From Candidatus Limnocylindrales bacterium (GTDB lineage: Bacteria; Chloroflexota; Limnocylindria; Limnocylindrales; CSP1-4), in contig JARLHH010000039.1 in NCBI GenBank assembly GCA_031292335.1, positions 1 to 7,243 on the forward strand: DNA of 7,243 bases, read 5' to 3'. Shown one piece after another: positions 1 through 6,046 of the stretch. Under the pieces are notes generated by a model, which was not told the DNA's origin, did no database searches, and saw only the letters and a program-made list of their open reading frames with translations. Numbering within the stretch: position 1 is the first letter of the stretch; every line of letters starts with the position of its first letter. The translations under genes were made by a program, and so were the position numbers.

Positions 1-519
1 CTTCCCGGTCCGATCGACCTCGTCGCGAGCGGCATCAACCACGGTGCCAATGTCGGCGACGACGTCACCTACTCGGGCACGGTCAGCGCCGCGATGGAGG
101 CCGTGATGTCCGGCTGCCCCGCGTTCGCGATCAGCCACGACGACTTCGCGCCGGACGACTTCGCGCTCGCGGCCGCCGCCGCCACGGTAGTCGCACGGGC
201 GATCCTCGAGCGCGGCCTCGAGCCGGCCATGCTCCTGAACGTGAACGTGCCGGCCATCCCGCTCGAGGCGTGCGCCGGGTTTGAGGTCACCCGGCTCGGC
301 AAGCGGGTCTACCAGGATGAGCTGATCCGGCGGGAGGATCCGCGCGGGGTCCCCTACTACTGGGTCGGCGGGCCGCCACCGACCGGGCAGGCCACGCCGG
401 GGACCGACGTCCACGCGCTGCTCCACGACCGCGTCTCGATCACCCCGATCCAGCTGGACCTGACCGCGGACCATCTCCTGGACCGCTTGCGCGGCTGGAA
501 CCTGCGGCTGCCGGACTGA
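1..519 (+). CDS. surE: 5'/3'-nucleotidase SurE (5' end outside window)
   Basis: SurE is a metal-dependent phosphatase that removes phosphate from nucleoside 5'- and 3'-monophosphates, and in some members from short polyphosphate. The frame is open from base 1, and 172 residues are visible of a family usually about 250-270 long. The visible part starts just before the SGIN motif (visible residues 10-13), whose Asn is a metal ligand in characterised SurE proteins. It continues through the family signature GANVGDDVTYSGTVSAAMEA, then LLNVNVP, VTRLGKRVYQDE, DPRGVPYYWVGG, PGTDVHAL and VSITPIQLDLT, all typical and in the usual order. The N-terminal DDG metal site and the conserved Ser lie upstream of the window. 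The internal ATG at 94 is not the start, because conserved sequence precedes it. The gene ends in TGA and converges on the flavin oxidoreductase gene. Identity is very secure; the physiological substrate is not. Confidence 0.96.
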   Translation, partial: LPGPIDLVASGINHGANVGDDVTYSGTVSAAMEAVMSGCPAFAISHDDFAPDDFALAAAAATVVARAILERGLEPAMLLNVNVPAIPLEACAGFEVTRLGKRVYQDELIRREDPRGVPYYWVGGPPPTGQATPGTDVHALLHDRVSITPIQLDLTADHLLDRLRGWNLRLPD

Positions 520-537
520 CGACGGAAGGGCGACAGC

Positions 538-569
538 GCGACCTGGCGGCGACGCGACCTGCCGGCTGC
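538..569. repeat. imperfect 16-base tandem repeat in the convergent gap
   Basis: Two adjacent 16-base units (538-553 and 554-569) match at 13 of 16 positions, both starting GCGACCTG. They lie just after the surE stop in the non-coding gap. No function is evident. It may simply reflect repeat expansion in GC-rich intergenic DNA, as the neighbouring 23-base repeat does. Confidence 0.5.
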
Positions 570-576
570 CCGCGCC

Positions 577-626
577 GCGCCGCTGGAGCTCCCCCACCGG
601 CGCCGCTGGAGCTCCCTTACCGGCGC
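577..626. repeat. 23-base tandem duplication across a stop codon
   Basis: Units 577-599 and 600-622 are identical except at two positions (594-595 CC versus 617-618 TT), and the identity carries on four bases into a third partial unit (623-626). Each unit contains the palindrome GGAGCTCC. The second unit carries the TTA that is the TAA stop of the minus-strand oxidoreductase. The equivalent position of the first unit reads CCA, which is TGG on the minus strand. The duplication therefore sits exactly at the 3' boundary of that gene. Confidence 0.8.
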
Positions 627-633
627 TTCTTCC
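600..633 (+). terminator. possible terminator hairpin for surE
   Basis: On the plus strand GCGCCG (600-605) pairs with CGGCGC (621-626), with an inner U-A pair and two G-U wobbles around a short loop, and TTCTTCC follows directly. That resembles a weak intrinsic terminator for surE transcription. A similar hairpin forms from the first repeat unit (577-582 with 598-603, plus inner TGG/CCA pairs). On the minus strand the same DNA lies at and beyond the oxidoreductase stop but lacks a T tract. The tail is short and mixed, so this is tentative. Confidence 0.35.
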
Positions 634-2236
634 AGTCCGCCAGGATCTCCTTGACCGCGTTCTGGGCGGGCGCGCCGGTGACGCCGCCGCCCGGGTGCGC
701 CCCCGGCCCGACCAGGTAGAGCCCGGCGACCGGCATCCGGTAGCGGGCATGGCCCACGAGCGGGCGCCAGGCGAACCACGCGTCCAGCGCAGGCTCCTGG
801 TGGTACGGGTGGCCACCCGTCAGGCCGTACTCCGCCTCGAGGTCGAGTGGCGTCATGACCTCCCGGGAGGTCACCAGCCGCCCGATGCCGGGCGCCACGG
901 ATTCCAGCCGGGCGACGACCCGGTCACCCAGCGCCTCGCGTGCCGCGGCGTCCCAGGTCCCCCCGGCCGGCCGGTACGGGACGTACTGGGCGATCACGCT
1001 CATCACGTGGCCGCCGTCGGGCGCGAGCGACGGATCGACGAGGGTCGGGATCGTCGCCTCCAGCAGGAGCTCGTCCGAGACGTGCCCGTACTTCGAGGCA
1101 TCGAAGGCCCGCTCCATGTCGTCCAGCCCGGTCGCCCCCACGAGGATCCGGCCGCGCAGGCGGCGCGGCGCCTCGTCCCGATCGCCGGCCGCGGGGAAGG
1201 CGGGCAGCGCCGCGAGGCCGAAGTTCACCCGGGCGACGCGGCCCGGCTGGCGGATGTTCCCGACCCGCCAGCGAAGGTTCGGGCCCAGCTCCAGCGGCGG
1301 CAGCAGGTCGAGCAGCGTTCGCTTCGGGTCCAGCCCCGACGCGACGATCGGCGCCGCGATCTCGTCGCCGGACGCGAGCGTCACGCCGGTCACGCGGCCC
1401 TCCACGGTGGTCACGCCGGCCACCTCGGCGCCCGTCCGGATCTCCGCCCCGAAGCCGCGCGCGGCCGCGGCGAGCGCGGCGGCCAGCGCACCGGGACCGC
1501 CCCGCGCGTACACGACCTGGCCCGGCGCCCCGCCGTCGTTGCCGGCGGAATCGGCGAGCAACGCCGCGGTCGTCCCCATCGACCAGACGCCGAGCGCAGT
1601 GAACATCACGGCACGCATCGCGACGGCCGCGCGCACGGGCTCGCTGTCGAACGACTCGGCCACGAAGTCGGCGATCGCCATCGGAAGGACACGCAGCAGC
1701 TGGCGGGCATCGTCCCGCGAGAGCTTCTTGAAAGCGCGGCCCAGCAGGAGGCCCGTGATCGCGTCGGCCAGGCTGCCGCCGCTGGTGGCGGGCGGGGTCG
1801 CGTCATTGAGCGACGCCACGAACGTGGAGAGAGCCCGGACGTGCCGGTCGAACTCGACCCACGCGGCACCGTCCCCGGCGGACCAGGCCCGCAGCTCGGC
1901 GGCGGTGCGCGCGGCGTCGGCCCACAGCGTGACGGCCCGGCCGTCCGGCTGGGGCGCAAAGACGCGGACCTCGGGCGCGACGAGCGCCAGGCCGTGCGCC
2001 CGGAGGTCGAGCTCGCGGGCGACGGACGGGCGCAGCCGCCCGACGGTGGGGAACAGCCCGGGCGCGCGCCTGCCGTCGGAGAGCGGGCGCGTCTCGACCG
2101 TCCCGCCGAGCGTCGCGCGCTTCTCGAGCACGAGCGTCCGCAGGCCGGCCCGGGCGAGGTACGCGCCGGCGACGAGCCCGTTATGGCCGCCACCGCCGAC
2201 GATCGCATCGTAGGACGCGGACAGTCGGCTGGACAT
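617..2236 (-). CDS. FAD-dependent oxidoreductase, phytoene desaturase/PYROXD2 superfamily (second paralogue)
   Basis: This is a predicted flavoprotein of 539 residues in the COG1233 (phytoene desaturase-like) superfamily; its substrate is unknown. Residues 10-40 form the FAD-binding beta-alpha-beta unit, with GGGHNG at 15-20 and the ribose-binding Glu at 39 (LVLEKR). The C-terminal flavin-contacting motif HPGGG is at 514-518, within a GPGAHPGGGVTGAPAQNA segment. It shares end-to-end organisation with the gene just upstream (for example DMERAFD..KYG, PTLVDPSLAP, DLEAEYGLTGG) and is clearly a paralogue. It has diverged in the middle: where the neighbour has PGTAYVLLHHYMG, this protein has MGTTAALLADSAG and loses the paired His. 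The ATG at 2236 is chosen because AAGGTGG lies 7 bases before it and it is 2 bases after the neighbour's stop, which implies translational coupling. An ORF extension farther upstream would run inside the neighbour. It ends in TAA inside a tandem repeat. Confidence 0.9.
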   Translation of the reverse strand: MSSRLSASYDAIVGGGGHNGLVAGAYLARAGLRTLVLEKRATLGGTVETRPLSDGRRAPGLFPTVGRLRPSVARELDLRAHGLALVAPEVRVFAPQPDGRAVTLWADAARTAAELRAWSAGDGAAWVEFDRHVRALSTFVASLNDATPPATSGGSLADAITGLLLGRAFKKLSRDDARQLLRVLPMAIADFVAESFDSEPVRAAVAMRAVMFTALGVWSMGTTAALLADSAGNDGGAPGQVVYARGGPGALAAALAAAARGFGAEIRTGAEVAGVTTVEGRVTGVTLASGDEIAAPIVASGLDPKRTLLDLLPPLELGPNLRWRVGNIRQPGRVARVNFGLAALPAFPAAGDRDEAPRRLRGRILVGATGLDDMERAFDASKYGHVSDELLLEATIPTLVDPSLAPDGGHVMSVIAQYVPYRPAGGTWDAAAREALGDRVVARLESVAPGIGRLVTSREVMTPLDLEAEYGLTGGHPYHQEPALDAWFAWRPLVGHARYRMPVAGLYLVGPGAHPGGGVTGAPAQNAVKEILADWKKRR

Positions 2237-2238
2237 CG

Positions 2239-3840
2239 TCAGGCCACCTTCGGCGTGCCGGACTTGAGCAGCTCCAGGGCGGCGAGGCGCCCGTTGGCGC
2301 CCATGATCCCGCCCCCGGGGTGCGTGGACGAGCCGCACATCCAGTAGTCGCGGATCGGTGTCCGGTAGCGCGCCCAGCCCGGGATGGGCCGGCTGAAGAA
2401 GAGCTGCTCCAGGGAGAGCTCGCCGTGGAAGATGTTGCCCTCGGTCAGCCCCCACTCCCGCTCCATGTCGAGCGGCGAGACCACCTGCTTCTCGACGATG
2501 ACGTCCTCGAGGTTCGGCGCGAACTCGCTGACGAGGTCGATCACCGCGTTCCCGAACGCTTCCTTCTGGTTGTCCCAGTCCGCCGGGCCCTCCGCCAGGT
2601 TGTAGGGCGCGTACTGCACGAAGCAGCTCATGACGTGCTTGCCCGGCGGTGCCACCGACGGGTCCACGAGGCTCGGGATGACGATGTCGACGTACGGCCG
2701 GCGGCTGAAGCGTCCGTACTTCGCCTCGTCGTAGGCGCGCTCCATGTGCTCGAGCGACGGGCTGATGCTGACCGCCCCGCGGAGGTACTCGGTGCCGCCG
2801 GGGTTGGTGGTGAAGCTCGGCAGCGCGTCGAGGGCAAGGTTCACCTTGCCGGAGCTGCCGCGGAACTTGAAGCGGCGCACCTGGGCCTCGAAGTCGGCCG
2901 GCAGCACCCGCGGCTCGAGGAGCTGGAGGAACGTCCGCCGGACATCCGCCGAGGAGATCACCACGCCCGCCGCGATCTCCTCGCCGTTCTCGAGGACGAC
3001 GCCCGTGGCGCGATCACGGGCCGGCGAGAGCCTGACCCGGCTGACACCGGCCCCGGTGCGGATCTCCGCCCCGTGCGCGCGGGCGGCGCTCGCGATCGCC
3101 GCGCTGATCGCGCCGGTCCCGCCCTTGTGCAGGCCCCAGGCCCGGAAGGCGCCGTCGATCTCGCCCATGTAGTGGTGGAGGAGCACGTACGCCGTGCCCG
3201 GCGAGCGGACGCCCAGGAACGTGCCGATGATCCCCGACGCGGACATCGTCGCCTTGAGCGGTTCGGTCTCGAACCACTGGTCCAGGAAGTCGGCGGCGCT
3301 CATCGTCATGAGCCCGATGAAGGCGGCCTGCTGCCGTTCCGGCAGGCGCGCGAAGTCGCGCCCCAGCCCCAGCACGCCCAGCCAGTCGCGCGGATCCACG
3401 CTCGTCGGGTCGGGCGGGACCATGCCCAGGATCGGCTTGATGAAGCGCGCCATGTCGGCCATCAGCTGGCCGTACTCCTCGTAGGCGTCGGCGTCCGTGG
3501 CGGACCAGCGCCGGATCTCGCGCATCGTCGCGGCATGGTCGTCGCGGCGCCACAGGAAGTCCCCGTGGAGCGGGGTGAACGTGCCGTCGAGGGGCAGGAT
3601 CTCCAGGCCGTGCTTCGCCAGCTCCAGGTCGCGGATGATCTCCGGCCGGAGCAGGCTCACGACGTAGGACAGCACGCTGAAGGTGTACCCGGGGACGACC
3701 TCGTCGCTCGTCGTCGCGCCGCCCAGCATGTCCCGCTTCTCGAGGACCAGCGTCCTCCAGCCCGCCCGGGCGAGATACGCGGCGGTCGTGAGGCCGTTGT
3801 GGCCGCCGCCGATGATCACGGCATCGTAGCGCTGCGCCAC
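2239..3840 (-). CDS. PYROXD2-like NAD(P)/FAD-dependent oxidoreductase
   Basis: This 533-residue flavoprotein resembles PYROXD2 (pyridine nucleotide-disulphide oxidoreductase domain protein 2) along its whole length, a branch of the phytoene desaturase-like superfamily. GGGHNG is at residues 11-16 and the FAD-ribose Glu at 34. After these come LRPEIIRDLELAKHGLEI, DQWFETEPLKAT, PGTAYVLLHHYMG, KGGTGAISAAIASAA and GNIFHGELSLEQLFF. The closing flavin motif is CGSSTHPGGGIMGANG (502-517, with HPGGG at 507-511). PYROXD2 proteins are poorly characterised; in animals the protein is mitochondrial, and the bacterial substrate is not known. Despite the family name there is no sign here of a carotenoid cluster (no phytoene synthase nearby). 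The start is GTG at 3840, with a perfect AAGGAGG 7 bases upstream. It follows the GcvT-like gene after 54 bases, which include a short GC hairpin (CCGGG/CCCGG, 3864-3877), and overlaps no gene. Confidence 0.93.
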   Translation of the reverse strand: MAQRYDAVIIGGGHNGLTTAAYLARAGWRTLVLEKRDMLGGATTSDEVVPGYTFSVLSYVVSLLRPEIIRDLELAKHGLEILPLDGTFTPLHGDFLWRRDDHAATMREIRRWSATDADAYEEYGQLMADMARFIKPILGMVPPDPTSVDPRDWLGVLGLGRDFARLPERQQAAFIGLMTMSAADFLDQWFETEPLKATMSASGIIGTFLGVRSPGTAYVLLHHYMGEIDGAFRAWGLHKGGTGAISAAIASAARAHGAEIRTGAGVSRVRLSPARDRATGVVLENGEEIAAGVVISSADVRRTFLQLLEPRVLPADFEAQVRRFKFRGSSGKVNLALDALPSFTTNPGGTEYLRGAVSISPSLEHMERAYDEAKYGRFSRRPYVDIVIPSLVDPSVAPPGKHVMSCFVQYAPYNLAEGPADWDNQKEAFGNAVIDLVSEFAPNLEDVIVEKQVVSPLDMEREWGLTEGNIFHGELSLEQLFFSRPIPGWARYRTPIRDYWMCGSSTHPGGGIMGANGRLAALELLKSGTPKVA

Positions 3841-3847
3841 GCGGGTT

Positions 3848-3854
3848 CCTCCTT
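3848..3854 (-). promoter_or_regulatory. strong ribosome binding site of the PYROXD2-like gene
   Basis: AAGGAGG on the minus strand ends 7 bases before the GTG at 3840. It decides the start codon, which is not ATG, and suggests independent efficient initiation even though the preceding gene is co-oriented and close. Confidence 0.85.
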
Positions 3855-3894
3855 GGTTCGGTGCCCGGGGGTCCGGGATCGTCGGGTATCTCTG

Positions 3895-5097
3895 TCAGGC
3901 GCGCTTGCGCGCGGGGTCGAAGAAGGGGAGGTCCACGACGCGGGCGGCGACCGTGCCGCGCCGGGCCTCGACCGTCCACTCCATGTCCAGGCGCGTGCCC
4001 GTTCGCGCGTGGGCGAACGCGACCGAGCCAAGGCCCAGCATCTTCTTGAGGATCGGGCTCCAGCCGGTGCTGGTGACCCGCCCCACCTGGCGGCCGGCGG
4101 CGAAGACCGGGACCGGCGAGCGGCTCACGATCGGTGGCGCGGACGGCGCCAGGCCCTGGGCCGCGTAGAGCGCCTCGATGTCCGGCCACTCGATGTCGAG
4201 CCCGACGAGACGGCGCGCGGGGCCGCCGGCCGCCAGCTCGGCGACGAGCGCGCGGCGGCCGATGAAGTCGCCCGAGCCCAGGTCCACGAGCCGGCCCAGG
4301 CCGATCTCGTACGGCGAGTAGTTCTGGCCCGGGATATGGGAGTGAACCGCGCTCGTGTAGTCGACCTCGATGAGGATCAGGCCCGCCTCGAGGCGGACGA
4401 CGTCGAGCGCGAGCATGCCGGCGGGCCGCAGCCGATAGGGCGCGCCGGCCGCCACGAGCGCGTCCCAGGCCTCCACCGCGCGCTCCGCCGGGATCCAGAG
4501 CTCGTAGCCGAGGTCGCCGGTGTAGCCGGTCCGCGAGACGTCGATCGGGATGCCGGCCAGCGTCGCCGTGCGGCGCCGGAAGTAGCCCAGGTCGGCGAAC
4601 GAGGTGCCCGTCGCCGCCTCCAGCACGGCCCGGCTCAGGGGTCCCTGCAGCGCCACCGCCGCGACGGAATCGCTGACGTCGCGGACCTCCACGTCCAGGC
4701 CGTGGGCGTTCATCCGGAGCCAGCGGATCTGCGGGTCCGCCGCCGTCCAGCGGATCACCTGCGCCGCGCCCTCGTCCTCGAGGCGGTGGATCGTGCCGTC
4801 GTCGAGCACCTTGCCGTGCTCGTCGCACCACGGGGTGTAGAGGACGCGGCCCGGCACGAGCTTCGACGCGTCGCGGACGATCAGCCGGTCCACCAGGCGG
4901 ACGGCGTCCGGGCCGCGCAGCTCGTACTTGAAGAGCGGGCTCACGTCGATGAGCGCGGCCGCCTCGCGGATCGCGTTGTACTCGATGACGTGGGAATCGT
5001 GATATGCGCTGGCGGCGAAGAAGCCCGACCACGCCCGCCATTGCAGGTGCTGGTTCAAGGCCGAGGTGCGAGGGTGGAAGGCGGTCCCGACCGTCAC
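3895..5097 (-). CDS. GcvT-family aminomethyltransferase-like protein
   Basis: This 400-residue protein belongs to the glycine-cleavage T-protein family, which binds tetrahydrofolate and accepts or releases one-carbon units (GcvT, and the C-terminal domains of dimethylglycine and sarcosine dehydrogenases). Visible landmarks are NAIREAAALIDVSPLFKYELRGPDA (41-65), GKVLDDGTIHRL (95-106), where DD at 99-100 aligns with the T-protein folate-site Asp region, VALQGPLS (148-155), SRTGYTGDLGYELWIP (188-203), LDVVRLEAGL (231-240) and DFIGRRAL (277-284). The C-terminal barrel begins near 295 (RRLVGLDIEW) and has VGRVTSTGWSPILKKMLGLG (338-357), the usual T-protein ending. GTG at 5097 is chosen because GGAGGAA lies just upstream; farther-upstream in-frame starts would add a low-complexity Arg/Gly stretch. 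No gcvH, gcvP or lipoamide gene is visible, and the neighbours are two flavin oxidoreductases. It may therefore serve another demethylation or aminomethyl transfer rather than glycine cleavage. Confidence 0.9.
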   Translation of the reverse strand: MTVGTAFHPRTSALNQHLQWRAWSGFFAASAYHDSHVIEYNAIREAAALIDVSPLFKYELRGPDAVRLVDRLIVRDASKLVPGRVLYTPWCDEHGKVLDDGTIHRLEDEGAAQVIRWTAADPQIRWLRMNAHGLDVEVRDVSDSVAAVALQGPLSRAVLEAATGTSFADLGYFRRRTATLAGIPIDVSRTGYTGDLGYELWIPAERAVEAWDALVAAGAPYRLRPAGMLALDVVRLEAGLILIEVDYTSAVHSHIPGQNYSPYEIGLGRLVDLGSGDFIGRRALVAELAAGGPARRLVGLDIEWPDIEALYAAQGLAPSAPPIVSRSPVPVFAAGRQVGRVTSTGWSPILKKMLGLGSVAFAHARTGTRLDMEWTVEARRGTVAARVVDLPFFDPARKRA

Positions 5098-5294
5098 GTG
5101 GCCTGTTCCTCCGCTGGACGCCCGCGCGCGACTGACGACCTGACTGTGCCCGCCATTGTGCCGGAACGCCCCGGGGCCCGGAGCGATCCGCGCGACGGCC
5201 ATCGGCACCGTGCCCAGGGGCAGGGTGCGCCCCGGGAGGCCGCGGCGTGGTCCGGCGGCGGCGTGGGCCGCCCCGCGCCCGCGCCGCCCGGGCG
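5098..5294. other. 197-base gap with operon leader and a hairpin
   Basis: This gap separates the toxin stop from the GcvT-like start and should hold the promoter of the three-gene cluster if it is not read through from the toxin-antitoxin pair. The ribosome binding site (GGAGGAA, 5106-5112 on the minus strand) is clear. A hairpin lies at 5205-5228: GCACC-G-TGCC pairs with GGCA-G-GGTGC around a 4-base loop, with one G-G mismatch. No T tract follows on either strand, so it is not a standard terminator. CACAAT (minus strand, near 5155-5160) could be a weak -10, without a good -35. I see no glycine riboswitch signature. Confidence 0.45.
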
Positions 5295-5690
5295 TCAGGC
5301 CGGCGCGTCCACGTCGTAGGCGAGCACGGGCACGCCCATCCGAACGAAATCGCCCGGATTGCGCGTCACGACGGTGGCGCCCAGCGACCACGCCACGCCG
5401 GCGATGAGCGCGTCACCCAGGGTTCGTGGGCCGCTCGCGCCGCGCAGGCGGCGGGCCTCGCCGGCCCACGCCGCCGCCTCCGAGGTCGTGGACACGTACT
5501 CGACGGCCGCGATCAGGCTCGCGATCGCCCGACGCTCGTCCGCGGTTCCGCTCGAGAGCGCCTCCGCGACGACGGCATCGCAGACGAGCAGGTCGTCAGC
5601 CTCCTCGAACAGGCGCTCCAGCGCCGCGCCGGCGCCGGGCCGGCCGTTCGCGTAGTCGATCAGGAGCGTCGTGTCCAGGATCCTGAGCAT
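5295..5690 (-). CDS. vapC: PIN-domain ribonuclease toxin (VapC type)
   Basis: VapC toxins are small Mg2+-dependent endoribonucleases that cut tRNA, rRNA or mRNA when freed from their antitoxin. This 131-residue protein has the PIN core in order: the first acidic residue Asp6 in LDTTLLIDY, Glu43 in CDAVVAEAL, Asp93 in LGDALIAG, and Asp114 in VVTRNPGDF, the classic closing motif. Length is normal for the family. The start is ATG at 5690, with GGGAGGA close upstream (4 bases between GGAGG and ATG, rather short), and it lies inside the antitoxin reading frame, so translation is probably coupled. The pair follows antitoxin-toxin order. The RNA target cannot be read from the sequence. Confidence 0.93.
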   Translation of the reverse strand: MLRILDTTLLIDYANGRPGAGAALERLFEEADDLLVCDAVVAEALSSGTADERRAIASLIAAVEYVSTTSEAAAWAGEARRLRGASGPRTLGDALIAGVAWSLGATVVTRNPGDFVRMGVPVLAYDVDAPA

Positions 5691-5970
5691 TGGTCCTCCC
5701 GTGGTCCCATAACGCGTCGACGTGCGGGCGATCCCAGCTGGCCCGGATCTCCTTCAGCGTCTGGAGCACCTCTTCCGGAGTGCTCCCCCAGGTCGTCGAT
5801 CCCTTGAGGACGCCGAAGTTCTCCCGCCAGACCTTCTTCATGCGGTCGCGCTTCGCCTGCCGGAGCAGCACCTCGGCGATGTAGGCGCTGCGACCACGCG
5901 GGCCGGCGACTTCGTCGATGATCGCCAGGGTCTCGGCAGGCAGCGTGATGTTCGTTCGGACGAGCGGCAT
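5596..5970 (-). CDS. ribbon-helix-helix antitoxin (VapB type), overlapping the toxin gene
   Basis: Residues 4-43 form a ribbon-helix-helix DNA-binding fold: strand VRTNITLPA, helix ETLAIIDEVA, turn GPRGRS, helix AYIAEVLLRQAKRDR. Residues 44-90 are a polar segment with Trp48, Trp61, Trp79 and Trp88 and a helix TPEEVLQTLKEIRASWD, suited to gripping the toxin. Such antitoxins neutralise VapC and, with it, repress their own promoter. The start is ATG at 5970, with GAGG about 10 bases upstream. The reading frame does not stop before vapC but runs 95 bases into it in another frame. The last 30 or so of 124 residues are Arg/Pro/Gly-rich and look like out-of-frame toxin sequence. Family antitoxins are usually about 70-90 residues, so the tail may be a lost stop or a sequence error. 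The identity of the first 90 residues is firm; the true 3' end is uncertain. Confidence 0.82.
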   Translation of the reverse strand: MPLVRTNITLPAETLAIIDEVAGPRGRSAYIAEVLLRQAKRDRMKKVWRENFGVLKGSTTWGSTPEEVLQTLKEIRASWDRPHVDALWDHGRTNAQDPGHDAPDRLRERPARRRRGAGAPVRGG

Positions 5971-5983
5971 CGAACCCGGACCT

Positions 5984-6015
5984 CAGTGTGCGACACAGTG
6001 TGCAGGCATGTGTGC
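5984..6015. promoter_or_regulatory. candidate antitoxin operator: three GTGTGC boxes at 12-base period
   Basis: GTGTGC occurs at 5986-5991, 5998-6003 and 6010-6015, spaced exactly 12 bases. The first two are extended to CAGTGTGC and the third to CATGTGTGC. The array lies 14-45 bases upstream of the antitoxin ATG, where an autorepressor would act. Ribbon-helix-helix dimers commonly bind short tandem boxes about one helical turn apart (known from MetJ, Arc, CopG and ParD-type regulators). Assignment to this antitoxin is inference from position and spacing. Confidence 0.6.
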
Positions 6016-6017
6016 CG

Positions 6018-6046
6018 AGTCTGACACACGCGGTCGATCACGTCCA
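6018..6046 (-). promoter_or_regulatory. possible promoter of the toxin-antitoxin pair
   Basis: On the minus strand TGGACG (6046-6041; 4 of 6 to TTGACA) is followed after 17 bases by CAGACT (6023-6018; 3 of 6 to TATAAT). The spacing is ideal but the hexamers are weak. The -35 falls inside the CGTCCAGAGG repeat, and the GTGTGC array would begin just downstream of the -10, across the expected transcription start. This is a plausible arrangement for repression. Confidence 0.28.

Noticed and set aside
695..2347. Long plus-strand open frames opposite the second flavoprotein (also 855-2213)
   Set aside because: They are antisense shadows with biased composition and no domain, whereas the minus-strand frame has clear FAD-binding motifs at both ends.
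2237..2455. Upstream extension of the second flavoprotein
   Set aside because: It would overlap the 3' end of the preceding gene out of frame. The ATG at 2236 has a good ribosome site and starts the FAD-binding domain as in the family.
617..3840. Carotenoid phytoene desaturase (crtI) assignment
   Set aside because: The superfamily is shared, but the upstream protein matches PYROXD2 better and no phytoene synthase or other carotenoid gene is in view.
3014..5041. A 675-codon open frame on the minus strand
   Set aside because: It is an Arg/Pro/Gly-rich shadow in another frame of the GcvT-like and PYROXD2-like genes, crossing their boundary. It has no motifs.
5098..5294. Glycine riboswitch upstream of the GcvT-like gene
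   Set aside because: I looked for the conserved glycine aptamer core and saw no match. Only one simple hairpin is visible.
2320..5319. A 999-codon open frame on the plus strand
   Set aside because: It lies antisense to the two well-supported flavoprotein and GcvT-like genes. Its translation is Arg/Asp/His/Ala-rich with no recognisable domain, as expected of an antisense frame in very GC-rich coding DNA.
5098..5391. N-terminal extension of the GcvT-like protein
   Set aside because: The added residues are low-complexity Arg/Gly/Ala and enter the toxin gene. GTG at 5097 has GGAGGAA upstream and the usual T-protein start follows.
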